Part shown: in pieces, positions 1 through 7,763 of the stretch
Position numbering within the stretch: the stretch's first letter is position 1
Layout of the letters: each line of letters opens with the position of its first letter
Assembly: GCA_046160625.1 (NCBI GenBank)
Contig: JBJXGZ010000118.1
Location: forward strand, 124,001 to 188,000
DNA length: 64,000 nt
Source of the DNA: M3007 sp046160625
GTDB taxonomy: Bacteria > Bacteroidota > Bacteroidia > Chitinophagales > Saprospiraceae
Reading direction: 5' to 3'
Made by a program: the position numbers and the translations under genes
Notes under the pieces: generated by a model
What the model saw: only the letters and a program-made list of their open reading frames with translations
What the model was told of the DNA's origin: nothing
Database searches by the model: none

Positions 1-1908
1 ATCTTCATCAAGGGCTTGGGGTTTGTTATTAATGCGCACGGATTTTATCAAGGCTGGCGGGGAGGGCGGCGATTGCAGAAGAATGCTTTTGGGTAAAGCA
101 AGCAGTCCATCATCTTTGCCAATATACACTTGATTTCCAATGACTTCCACGGCATTGATCTTGTCCCAACCTAAGCCAAGTACACCCCAGAAATTGGTCA
201 ATTGCAATTTGCCTGGCTCCCCCTGGACCCGAAACAGCCCGCTGGCCGAGCCGATCCAAATCTTGTTTTCCGCATCGCGGCAAAGGTCCCGGCAGATCAC
301 CGCACCGAATTGGTTGCTGATGGATATGCTGTCCGTTACCCGACCTTGCTGGATCACAAACAATCCCTTCGATTCGCTCAATACCCACAGTTTTTGGTTC
401 ATCTTGTCAAAATCCATGTCCTTTATGCTGTGAGCCAGCACCCTTTTTTCTGTGCTGCCAGGTTCCATGACAAACAAACCGTTGTGTGTACCAACCCAGA
501 CCAGATTGCGCTCGTCGAATTCAATTTTTTCAACCTTATAGCCTTTAAACCTGGTAATCTTGGGCATTCCGTATAAGGGGTTTGAATCCAAAATATTGGA
601 TACCGTCCCGGCGGGCAGCATTTTTTTCTGGGCCAGTTTTTGAGGGATTTCAAATAGCCCGTTCAACCCGGCCCAATAGTCGCCGTTATAGTCTATATTG
701 ATATCGGAGGCTCGATGCACCAACAATTTTTCGACTCCGTTGCGAATGACCAGCGTCCCCGCTTTCCCAATGACCAGCGTGGTGCCATCTTCTAAATGGC
801 GAATGTTTCTGATGTTTTTATTGGTGACGTTTTTTTGGAAAATGACTTTGGATTGAATTCTGTTGTCCTCAAAAACAGCATATGCACTGCCTTCCGATCC
901 AATCCATAGTCGGTTTTGAGGATCCCTGCTGAGGCAAATTATCCGTTTGTGCACCAGTCCATCTTCCAAGGAATACTGAACAATATCAGGGTCTGGGACA
1001 TAAAACAGCCCCTCCTCAAAAGTTGAAAACCAGAGTCCGTCTTCCCGGTCTTTCATAATTGAAGAAACGGAGCGGCCAGACAGATATGTTTTTTCTTTTT
1101 TCAAGGATTGATAATCAAATACGATGGCTCCGTTGCGAGTGCCTGTCCAGAGTTTATTACCGATTTTTTTGATGAAAATGTATTGATTCCCTTCTTCCAG
1201 GGCTGTGAAAACGTGCAATACCCGGCCGGAAACCCGGTCCAAAAAATAAAGGCTTCTATCGGAAGTGATGATGAGCGTATCGCCTGAGGTGATGGCCTGA
1301 ATAGTTTGCATGAGCGTGGGCATGGTCGCAATCACGCTATAACCTTCCGGTTTTATCAGGCCAAAATTCCGCCCGCCTCCACCGATTGAATTTTCGGGGT
1401 TTTCCCAGGCTACTACCACGCCATTTTCTGTTGTGCGCTCTTCTATCTCCATGCGCTCCATATCAATCAGGATGGTTTTAAACCCTCCGCAATAGACCAT
1501 GCGGCCATCTTGTTGTTGAAATAGTTTGATTACCAGGCCTTTGAGGTCGCAGCGTTTCAGGAATGGCAGATTGTTTTCATTGTATAGTGTACCATTATGA
1601 AAAAAACCAGTTTTGCCGTTGAGCGTAGCAAACCATATTCGCCCCGCATGGTCTTCGCAAAGGTTGAAAACCTCATTGTCGGGCATACCGTGGGAAGTGT
1701 TGTAATGAACAAAGGATTGTCCGTCAAAACGACTCACACCCACGTCCGAGCTGGCCCAGATATAGCCTTTGCTGTCCTGAAAAACGGAATAGATGTAGTT
1801 GGAGGGCAGGCCTTCGCTGGTCTGATAGTTTTTGGAGAAGGGTTGCTGGGCAGTCAGGACTTGCGTTGACAGAAAAAAGAAAGTGAAAATGAGGTTTTTG
1901 CACAGCAT
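1..1908 (-). CDS. Two-component-type beta-propeller sensor protein, N-terminal part (runs off left edge)
   Basis: This frame is open for 636 codons from an ATG at 1908 to base 1; I checked every line of the frame and saw no stop. Residues 1-21 look like a signal peptide ending LTAQQ. The rest repeats two-component-regulator propeller (Reg_prop) motifs, such as LPSNYIYSVFQDSKGYIWAS near residue 30, and later WFSTFEEGL, WIGSEGS, WVGTHNGLF and WIGSASGLF. At the window edge the text ALIKSVRIN resembles the start of a Y_Y_Y domain. Known family members form a periplasmic ligand-sensing double propeller followed by a membrane helix and a histidine kinase, LytS-type kinase or LuxR-type output. The output half lies outside the window, so the class cannot be decided. 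It is divergent from the SH3 gene at 2177. Confidence 0.88.
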   Translation of the reverse strand, partial: MLCKNLIFTFFFLSTQVLTAQQPFSKNYQTSEGLPSNYIYSVFQDSKGYIWASSDVGVSRFDGQSFVHYNTSHGMPDNEVFNLCEDHAGRIWFATLNGKTGFFHNGTLYNENNLPFLKRCDLKGLVIKLFQQQDGRMVYCGGFKTILIDMERMEIEERTTENGVVVAWENPENSIGGGGRNFGLIKPEGYSVIATMPTLMQTIQAITSGDTLIITSDRSLYFLDRVSGRVLHVFTALEEGNQYIFIKKIGNKLWTGTRNGAIVFDYQSLKKEKTYLSGRSVSSIMKDREDGLWFSTFEEGLFYVPDPDIVQYSLEDGLVHKRIICLSRDPQNRLWIGSEGSAYAVFEDNRIQSKVIFQKNVTNKNIRNIRHLEDGTTLVIGKAGTLVIRNGVEKLLVHRASDINIDYNGDYWAGLNGLFEIPQKLAQKKMLPAGTVSNILDSNPLYGMPKITRFKGYKVEKIEFDERNLVWVGTHNGLFVMEPGSTEKRVLAHSIKDMDFDKMNQKLWVLSESKGLFVIQQGRVTDSISISNQFGAVICRDLCRDAENKIWIGSASGLFRVQGEPGKLQLTNFWGVLGLGWDKINAVEVIGNQVYIGKDDGLLALPKSILLQSPPSPPALIKSVRINNKPQALDED

Positions 1909-2176
1909 TAGAGGGGTGAAGGTAGGGGCTTGAGTAAATAAATCCAGTGCGTTAAATAAGTACGGACTATCGGAAAAGCGACATACTGATACATTTTTAA
2001 TAATTGCCTGGTCGCTTTTAGGAGTGTAATGTCGCGTCCCACACTTCATTCGTCTCTATGATCGTTTGGCGATTCGTTTTTTCGATGAAATTCAGATTGG
2101 GTTTCAATTGAAAAGGCCAATTTTGCACCCGAGTCCTTCAAATAACCAAATCCCCAGATAAACAAATCCACTATCC

Positions 2177-2818
2177 ATGAAACTTCCCAAAGCAGAAATA
2201 CTCATCCTTCTGGCATTCCTGGCCTTTATGGCCTTTTGGGCTATGTCCAAATGTACCGAACGTCGTGCTGATTCCGTTCGCCGGGATCGCAATGTTGAAG
2301 ATACTGATAGTGAAGAACGCCCTGTCAAGCGCGATACGGTAGTGGTACAGTCTGCACCGAAAACACCATCGAACCAAATCGAAGAAAACCCCGCCGTTCC
2401 GCCTGTGACACAATCGGCGCCAACCGCTGTACCCGCCCCTCGACCAGGCGTAGCGCCCAGACGCCCTTCGCTTTCCACCGAAACCCCTGCAGCTGCGCCG
2501 CCGCCCAGCACAAGCGGCTCCACCCTGTTTGTCACCATTGATGGTTTGAAAGTGCGGAAAGAACCCGGCCTGAAAGGCGAAACCGTTGCGGAACTCAAAC
2601 TATATGAACCAGTTACGTTCCTCAACAAAAAAACCGACTGGACACAGGAAATCAGTCTCGGCTACGAGAAAGTGACCGACCACTGGGTAAAAGTGCGCAC
2701 CCAATCCGGCAAAGAGGGCTGGGTGTTTGGCGCTGGTGTGCATTATTATAAAATGAAGCGACATGGAGTGCTGGAGGATAAAAAACCAGTCGAAACCACC
2801 TCCAAAAAGAAAAACTAA
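2177..2818 (+). CDS. Membrane-anchored SH3 domain protein
   Basis: 213 aa. An N-terminal hydrophobic stretch (residues about 8-24, ILILLAFLAFMAFWAM) followed by SKC could be a membrane anchor or an atypical lipobox. Residues 50-115 are a Pro/Ala/Thr-rich linker. Residues about 120-195 form a bacterial SH3 (SH3b) module, with the motif GLKVRKEPGLKGETVAEL and a WVKVRTQSGKEGWVFG end typical of cell-wall or peptide-binding SH3b folds. Its stop codon TAA shares one base with the ATG of the VanZ-like gene (TAATG), so the two are probably translationally coupled. The role is unknown; an envelope location is likely. The G-poor leader just upstream repeats the word AAATAACCAAATCCCC in degenerate form (about 2143-2172). 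Confidence 0.8.
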   Translation: MKLPKAEILILLAFLAFMAFWAMSKCTERRADSVRRDRNVEDTDSEERPVKRDTVVVQSAPKTPSNQIEENPAVPPVTQSAPTAVPAPRPGVAPRRPSLSTETPAAAPPPSTSGSTLFVTIDGLKVRKEPGLKGETVAELKLYEPVTFLNKKTDWTQEISLGYEKVTDHWVKVRTQSGKEGWVFGAGVHYYKMKRHGVLEDKKPVETTSKKKN

Positions 2819-3201
2819 TGCCCTTAAAATCCTTTCTCCCGGGCATTCTTTGGCTTGGAATCATCACTTTTTTGTCCGTTACTTCCAAGCTCCAGGTACC
2901 CAAATTTCAATTGTTTTCAGCCGACAAACTTGGGCATGCCGGAGCGTATGCCCTGCTTGTTTGGCTTTTGGCATGGGGTGTTTGGAAATCGAAAAATCAG
3001 GCTATATCTCGGATGGAAATGTTCCTCCTATTTTGTTTCGCAGCCGCTTACGGCGCACTGATGGAATGGGTGCAAGGCACGTCTTTTCCCAACAGGTTTT
3101 TTGAATTCGATGATATGCTGGCCAATGCAGCCGGGGCGTTTTTAGCGGTGATGCTCGTTATTCCATTATCCAAAATTCTAGGCCCAAAGTCCAATGTCTA
3201 A
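2818..3201 (+). CDS. VanZ-like family small membrane protein
   Basis: 127 aa with about four hydrophobic segments. The sequence SADKLGHAGAYALL near residue 40 and the later MEWVQGTSFPNRFFEFDDMLANAAGA match the VanZ-like pattern, in which a D-K-xx-H motif and a C-terminal D-xx-A-N motif are conserved. VanZ itself contributes to low-level teicoplanin resistance; the function of the short Bacteroidota homologues is unknown. The ATG overlaps the stop of the SH3 gene by one base, which indicates one transcript and coupled translation. The stop at 3199-3201 lies inside the first repeat unit of the leader of the next gene. Confidence 0.82.
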   Translation: MPLKSFLPGILWLGIITFLSVTSKLQVPKFQLFSADKLGHAGAYALLVWLLAWGVWKSKNQAISRMEMFLLFCFAAAYGALMEWVQGTSFPNRFFEFDDMLANAAGAFLAVMLVIPLSKILGPKSNV

Positions 3202-3227
3202 TATCCTAATATCCAATATCTAAGCTC

Positions 3228-3740
3228 ATGGCTCTCATTCTTCCTTGTCGCGAATTCACGCCCCAATTCGGCGCCAACTGTTTCCTCGCCGAAAACGCCA
3301 CCATCATCGGAGACGTAACGATGGGCGACGAATGCTCGGTCTGGTTCCAGGCCGTTGTTCGCGGCGACGTTAACTTTATCCGAATCGGCAACAAAGTCAA
3401 TATTCAGGACGGAGCCATCCTGCACGGTACCTACCAGAAATGCGGCACCACCATTGGCAACAACGTCAGCATTGGCCACCGGGCGCTGGTACACGGCTGT
3501 ACGCTGCACGATAATGTGCTGGTGGGCATGGGAGCCATTATCATGGATCAGGCTGTCGTGGAAGATAACTGCCTCATTGCGGCAGGGGCGGTGGTACTGG
3601 AAAACACGGTTTGCTATGCAGGGGGCGTGTACGCGGGAGTCCCGGCCAGACGGGTGAAAGAGCTCACACCCGAGTTGTTCAAAGGCCAGATCGAGCGTAT
3701 TGCGAACAACTATGTTTTTTATTCGTCTTGGTTTAAGTAG
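3228..3740 (+). CDS. Gamma-class carbonic anhydrase family protein (left-handed beta-helix)
   Basis: 170 aa, the usual length of the family. Hexapeptide repeats run through residues 15-145, as expected for a trimeric left-handed beta-helix. The three zinc-ligand histidines of gamma carbonic anhydrases are visible as His66 (AILHGT), His84 (SIGHRA) and His89 (LVHGC), together with the Arg45-Gly-Asp47 and Gln60-Asp61 positions. The protein may hydrate CO2, but many homologues (PaaY/YrdA type) have unproven activity. The gene starts 26 bases after the VanZ-like stop and is probably in the same transcript. The leader 3198-3221 is a tandem of CTAATATC-like words. Confidence 0.9.
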   Translation: MALILPCREFTPQFGANCFLAENATIIGDVTMGDECSVWFQAVVRGDVNFIRIGNKVNIQDGAILHGTYQKCGTTIGNNVSIGHRALVHGCTLHDNVLVGMGAIIMDQAVVEDNCLIAAGAVVLENTVCYAGGVYAGVPARRVKELTPELFKGQIERIANNYVFYSSWFK

Positions 3741-3772
3741 TTAATTTTGTCTTTCACAAAACTACCTATACC

Positions 3773-4369
3773 ATGCGCACAACAATGCTACTAGGTTTCG
3801 CGGCACTGCTTTTTTTCAACCTGAGCTGCGACCCCAAAAAAGACCCCGTAACCCCGCAAGAGCAGGATTTTTCCTGTATCAAATTGTTCGACGATCAGGG
3901 CCAGAGCTTAGGGTTGCACGGGAGTTGCACCAGTTCCAATGACTGGGGAAAAATTACCCTGAGCGGCACTGAACAGGCTTTATTGGATTTTAGCGATACG
4001 GTCAGTCTGAACGGCACGGAAGTTGGCACAATCACGCAACTGGCTGTAGCGCCTTGTCCTGTGAAGATTGATGCTGTATTGCACCTGTATTTAATCGGGG
4101 CGCTCCCGGATCAACCAGTAAAATTAAAACTCGCTATAGTGGATGAGTCGCTCAATGTGGTGCATCAATTGGCCATTCGAACCAATACGGGCGGCGGACT
4201 TGCCCTACACATTGACCCCAACAAGTTTGAGTCTGGGAAATACTACCGTTTGTATTATCGGATCAGCGCGAGCGGAGCGTCATCGCTTTATGAAGGGTAC
4301 GGAAATTTTCTGGTCTGCAATACCTATATTGATGGGGTGAATACTACCATCGAGGCGGACTGTTTGTGA
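3773..4369 (+). CDS. Predicted lipoprotein of unknown function
   Basis: 198 aa. The N-terminus MRTTMLLGFAALLFFNLSC ends in a lipobox-like LSC followed by DPKKDP, so a lipoprotein is predicted; an Asp after the Cys would suggest inner-membrane retention in E. coli, but sorting rules differ in Bacteroidota. The mature part has several Cys residues (CIKLF, GSCTSS, APCPV, LVCNT, ADCL) that could form disulfides, and beta-rich sequence. I do not recognise a family. It follows the carbonic anhydrase gene by 32 bases and is followed at once by the palindromic element at 4373. Confidence 0.75.
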   Translation: MRTTMLLGFAALLFFNLSCDPKKDPVTPQEQDFSCIKLFDDQGQSLGLHGSCTSSNDWGKITLSGTEQALLDFSDTVSLNGTEVGTITQLAVAPCPVKIDAVLHLYLIGALPDQPVKLKLAIVDESLNVVHQLAIRTNTGGGLALHIDPNKFESGKYYRLYYRISASGASSLYEGYGNFLVCNTYIDGVNTTIEADCL

Positions 4370-4372
4370 ATC

Positions 4373-4524
4373 TTTTTGATTGACGATTAATAGATTACAT
4401 GATTGTTGATTTTTGATGGCATGTAAGATTTGCGATGGCCGATGTACCACACTTCGCCCATAATTACATCGTCCCTCACATCAAAAATCAACAATCATGT
4501 AATCTATTAATCGTCAATCAAAAA
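4373..4524. repeat. Palindromic element A, copy 1
   Basis: The left arm (4373-4418) and right arm (4479-4524) are perfect 46-bp reverse complements around a 60-bp spacer. The arm contains ATTACATGATTGTTGATTTT. The same element occurs inverted at 18788-18933, with a spacer of the same length that differs at four of 60 positions. It lies between two convergent genes (lipoprotein ending 4369, reductase ending 4553), where it could also work as a bidirectional terminator. No transposase is encoded. Confidence 0.92.
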
Positions 4525-4552
4525 CCTTCAACACTTAGATATATCCCCACGC

Positions 4553-5623
4553 TTACGCATCAAAGCTCACCACTACCCGCTTCGTAATCGGGTGCGATTG
4601 GCAGGTCAGGACATAGCCCAATTCCACTTCGTCTGGCTCAAGACCGTAATTGACATCCATTTCCACTTTGCCCTCCAGAATGCGCGCTTTGCAGGTGCTG
4701 CATACGCCCCCCTTGCAGGAAAATGGCAGGTCGGCCCCGGCGCGCATGGCTGCGTCGAGAAGCGTAGACCCATCTGAAGGAAGATCAAAATCGAACTGAG
4801 CACCGTCTTGTATGACCGTGATAGAAGCTTCGAAAGCTTCTCTGGGTTTGCTGGTCGAGGCGGCTTTGGTTTTTATGCCAACAGTGGTAAACAACTCAAA
4901 ATGAACACTTTTGGGGTTCGCTCCGATTTCAGCGAGTGTGTCTTTTACCTCAAAAACCATTTCTTCCGGACCGCATAGGAAAAAAGCATCCACCTCCTTG
5001 GGATCAAAGAAGTGTTTGCCAAAACGGCGACATTTGATTGCGTCAATACGACCCTTGAAAAGTTCGTTTCCAAGCGATTCACGGCTCAGGATATGGTGAA
5101 TAGAAAGGCGATCGGGGTGGAGGTTTTTAAGTTCTTCCAGTTGTTCGCGGAAAATGATGCTGTCAAAAGAGCGGTTTCCGTAAAAGAGGATGAAACGGCT
5201 GCGCGGTTCCTGAAAAAGTGTACTGCGAATGATGCTCATCACGGGCGTGATGCCGCTGCCCGCTACAAAGGCGACGTAGAGTTTTTCGTTTTCAGGACTA
5301 AGTTCGGTGAAAAAATGCCCTTGTGGAGGCATCACGTCCAGCCAATCACCCACTTTCAATTGCTCATTGGCCCAGGTACTGAAAAGCCCGCTATCTACTT
5401 TTTTTACTGCCACACGCAAGTCGTTTTCGTGGGTTCCGGTACAAATGGAGTAGGAACGCCGCACTTCTTCGCCGTTAATGACAACTTTTATCGTGAGGTG
5501 CTGCCCATGTTTAAAACGAAACGCCCCGCGTTCGTTTTCGGGCAGTTCAAACGAAATGGAAACCGTGTCGGCGGTCTCACGGCGCAAATCGCGCACTTTA
5601 AGTTTGTGAAATTGAAAAGCCAT
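4553..5623 (-). CDS. PaaE-like ferredoxin reductase (FAD/NAD/2Fe-2S)
   Basis: 356 aa with the order FAD domain, NAD(P) domain, plant-type ferredoxin. RRSYS at residues 55-59 is the flavin-binding motif, GSGITPVMS at 122-130 the pyridine-nucleotide motif, and Cys303, Cys308, Cys311 and Cys341 are the 2Fe-2S ligands (CKGGVCSTC plus a later C). The arrangement is that of PaaE, the reductase of phenylacetyl-CoA epoxidase, and of related oxygenase reductases. It would pass electrons from NAD(P)H to a partner oxygenase or desaturase in the cytoplasm. No paaABCD genes are in the window, so the partner is unknown and I give no symbol. Small hairpins at 5644-5677 and 5700-5737 lie upstream of its start. 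Confidence 0.88.
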   Translation of the reverse strand: MAFQFHKLKVRDLRRETADTVSISFELPENERGAFRFKHGQHLTIKVVINGEEVRRSYSICTGTHENDLRVAVKKVDSGLFSTWANEQLKVGDWLDVMPPQGHFFTELSPENEKLYVAFVAGSGITPVMSIIRSTLFQEPRSRFILFYGNRSFDSIIFREQLEELKNLHPDRLSIHHILSRESLGNELFKGRIDAIKCRRFGKHFFDPKEVDAFFLCGPEEMVFEVKDTLAEIGANPKSVHFELFTTVGIKTKAASTSKPREAFEASITVIQDGAQFDFDLPSDGSTLLDAAMRAGADLPFSCKGGVCSTCKARILEGKVEMDVNYGLEPDEVELGYVLTCQSHPITKRVVVSFDA

Positions 5624-5643
5624 TGGTTGGGCTTTTGAGTTGC

Positions 5644-5737
5644 AGACCTACGAGCTTTTTAAAAACCTCGTAGGTCTTTCAACAACAGCGATTGGAACAC
5701 AAAAAGTGTACCCCGGTATTTCGAGATACACTTTTTG
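5644..5737. repeat. Two adjacent short hairpins upstream of the reductase
   Basis: AGACCTACGAG at 5644-5654 pairs with its complement at 5667-5677, and CAAAAAGTGTA at 5700-5710 pairs with 5727-5737; both stems are perfect 11-mers. They lie between rpsT and the reductase gene on the minus strand. Confidence 0.7.
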
Positions 5738-5770
5738 AGGAGGATTGGCGAACTGGAAAACTGTTGATTT

Positions 5771-5878
5771 GTTTATTTGAGGATTTGGTTATTTGTTTTG
5801 TCTGAGCTTGAGATTTGTGACTAGCGTCAAAACAGATACCAAGCTCAGGCAAAACAAATAACCAAATCCTCAATTAAC
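5771..5878. repeat. Inverted repeat downstream of rpsT built on the AAATAACCAAATCC word
   Basis: About 39-bp arms (5771-5810 and 5840-5878) pair with few mismatches around a 29-base spacer. The right arm carries AAATAACCAAATCC, the word also found upstream of the genes at 2177 and 54677. It lies just past the rpsT stop, so it may terminate rpsT transcription. Confidence 0.8.
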
Positions 5879-5890
5879 CAAATCCACAAA

Positions 5891-6148
5891 TTACGCAGCG
5901 ATTGCGTTCACATGACGCATCAAGCCACTCTTGAGGTTAGCGGCTTTGTTGCGGTGGATGTTGCCACGCTTGGCCAGACGGTCAATCATACTCACGACTT
6001 TAGGAAGAAACTTCTCAGCTTCGGCCTTTTCTTTCAGTTCGCGCAGGTTCTTGATGGCCGTACGGGTTGATTTTTTGTAGTAGCGATTCTCCAAACGACG
6101 CTTGTCGTTCTGGCGGATGCGCTTGAGTGCTGACTTGTGGTGTGCCAT
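5891..6148 (-). CDS. rpsT: 30S ribosomal protein S20
   Basis: 85 aa, basic and helical, with the classic start MAHHKSALKRIRQNDKRR and the later STRTAIKNLRE and AAKLKSGLMR-like end (here AANLKSGLMRHVNAIAA). S20 binds the 16S rRNA 5' domain and helix 44 during 30S assembly. It is monocistronic here. A Bacteroidota-type promoter box lies upstream on the minus strand at 6208-6215, and a long hairpin follows its stop. No intact rRNA operon is near. Confidence 0.97.
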   Translation of the reverse strand: MAHHKSALKRIRQNDKRRLENRYYKKSTRTAIKNLRELKEKAEAEKFLPKVVSMIDRLAKRGNIHRNKAANLKSGLMRHVNAIAA

Positions 6149-6197
6149 ATTTTACAGCGAAAATGGTGCTTTTTGTAAAAAACTGTTCGGTTTTCGT

Positions 6198-6239
6198 TTT
6201 GGGCGGGCAAAGGTAGGATTTCTACCGCGAAAAAGAAAC
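6198..6239 (-). promoter_or_regulatory. Putative rpsT promoter (TTTC N19 TACCTTTG)
   Basis: On the minus strand TACCTTTG (6208-6215) matches the Bacteroidota -7 box TAnnTTTG, and TTTC lies 19 bases upstream (6235-6238). The 20 bases at 6198-6217 recur identically on the plus strand at 6351-6370, upstream of fabF. Confidence 0.6.
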
Positions 6240-6350
6240 ACGAGGTTTAAAAAAATTCCCGGAAAGAGATTTTATACACCAGATTTTAGCCGCTGCAACC
6301 CGAAAGGGTCGACATGCAAGATGTCAATACAAATTGGTTTCAAACTGTTT

Positions 6351-6370
6351 CCTACCTTTGCCCGCCCAAA
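6351..6370 (+). promoter_or_regulatory. Putative fabF promoter -7 box and start region
   Basis: TACCTTTG at 6353-6360 matches the -7 consensus and lies 46 bases before the chosen fabF ATG. The -33 region is weak (TTGG at 6334). The surrounding 20 bases are identical to the rpsT promoter on the opposite strand. Confidence 0.5.
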
Positions 6371-6406
6371 CCTGTCAAAGTCCGGTTTTCAAATTCAAAA
6401 ATTTCT

Positions 6407-7648
6407 ATGAAACGAGTCGTCGTCACTGGCATAGGCGCAATCACCCCCATCGGCAACAATGTATCCGCGTTTTTGGGCGGGTTGCAACGCGGCTTAAGCG
6501 GAGCAGGCCCTATCACCCAATTCGATGCCAGCCTGTTCAAGACCCAATTTGCCTGTGAGGTGAAGGGTTTTGTGCCTGAAGATTTTATGGATCGTAAAGA
6601 AGTGAGGCGTGTTGACCGCTTTACTCAGTTCGCGCTCGTGACAGCTGAAGAAGCACTGAAAGACTCAGGTCTCGACTTGGAAAAGATCAACAAACAGCGT
6701 ACAGGTGTGATTTGGGCTTCCGGCATTGGCGGTCTGCACACCTTGGAAAAAGAAATTGAGGACTACGTGAAAGGCAACGGCACTCCACGCCACAATCCTT
6801 TTCTCATCCCTAAAATGATCACCAACATGGGCGCGGGCATGATTTCCATCCAGTATGGGTTCATGGGCATCAACTACGCCACGGTTTCGGCCTGCGCTTC
6901 TTCGAGCCATGCCATCATCAATGCCGCCGATTATATCCGACTTGGCAAAGCCGACATCATGGTGACGGGTGGTTCAGAAGCAACCATTGCTGCCACGGCA
7001 GTTGGAGGTTTTACCAACATGAAGGCGATGAGCGAACGCAATGACGACCCGGCCACGGCTTCGCGTCCCTACGACAAAGACCGCGACGGTTTTGTGTTGG
7101 GGGAAGGTGGTGGGGCGCTGATTTTGGAGGAGTACGAACACGCAAAAAAGCGTGGCGCCCGCATTTACGCCGAATACGCGGGCGGCGCCATGACCAACGA
7201 TGCATACCACATCTCTGCCCCACACCCGGAAGGCATTGGCGTTGTCAATGTGCTGAACCTGGTGCTGGAAGACGCTGGCATGACTACTGCTGACATTGAC
7301 TACATCAACACCCACGGCACGTCCACCCCATTGGGTGATGTGGCAGAATTAAAGGCAATCAGCAAGGTGTTTGGCGATCAGGTAAACAAGATCAACGTTT
7401 CGGCTACCAAGGGCATGACCGGGCATTTGCTCGGCGCGGCAGGCGCGGTGGAAGCCATAGCAGGTATTCTCGCGATGAAACACGGTTTTGTTCCGCCTAC
7501 CATCAACCATTTTACGGACGATCCGGAAATTGACCCGGCGTTCAACCTTACATACAACGAGGCCCAACAACGCAAGGTGAAAGCGGTGCTCAGCAACACT
7601 TTCGGCTTTGGTGGGCACAATGCATCCATCGTCTTCAAACAAGTTTGA
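6407..7648 (+). CDS. fabF: 3-oxoacyl-[acyl-carrier-protein] synthase II
   Basis: 413 aa, a normal KAS II length. I start at MKRVVVTGIG (6407), not at the upstream in-frame ATG at 6314, because the latter would precede the promoter box at 6353. The catalytic triad is Cys163 (SACASSSHA), His303 (NTHGTSTPLGD) and His340 (KGMTGHLLGAAG), with Lys335. It condenses malonyl-ACP with acyl-ACP in fatty-acid elongation in the cytoplasm. rnc follows at 7764, as in the acpP-fabF-rnc order known in Bacteroidota, although no acpP is present upstream here, where rpsT is divergent. Confidence 0.96.
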   Translation: MKRVVVTGIGAITPIGNNVSAFLGGLQRGLSGAGPITQFDASLFKTQFACEVKGFVPEDFMDRKEVRRVDRFTQFALVTAEEALKDSGLDLEKINKQRTGVIWASGIGGLHTLEKEIEDYVKGNGTPRHNPFLIPKMITNMGAGMISIQYGFMGINYATVSACASSSHAIINAADYIRLGKADIMVTGGSEATIAATAVGGFTNMKAMSERNDDPATASRPYDKDRDGFVLGEGGGALILEEYEHAKKRGARIYAEYAGGAMTNDAYHISAPHPEGIGVVNVLNLVLEDAGMTTADIDYINTHGTSTPLGDVAELKAISKVFGDQVNKINVSATKGMTGHLLGAAGAVEAIAGILAMKHGFVPPTINHFTDDPEIDPAFNLTYNEAQQRKVKAVLSNTFGFGGHNASIVFKQV

Positions 7649-7677
7649 GGGCTTAATAAAAGCGAAAGGGATCCACT

Positions 7678-7736
7678 CGACTTAGTTCGTCAAACTTCCC
7701 GTCCCGATGATTCGGGGCCGGAAGTTGGATAAGTCG
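7678..7736. repeat. Hairpin between fabF and rnc
   Basis: CGACTTA (7678-7684) pairs with 7730-7736 and AACTTCC (7693-7699) with 7720-7726, with a further CCCGA/TCGGG core. It could attenuate or process the fabF-rnc transcript, possibly as an RNase III substrate; that role is inference. Confidence 0.65.
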
Positions 7737-7763
7737 GATTCCCTGCTTTAAAAACTTGATTCT

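Noticed and set aside
6314..6406. A 31-residue N-terminal extension of FabF
   Set aside because: It lies across the putative promoter and is not found in the family, which starts at MKRVVVTG.
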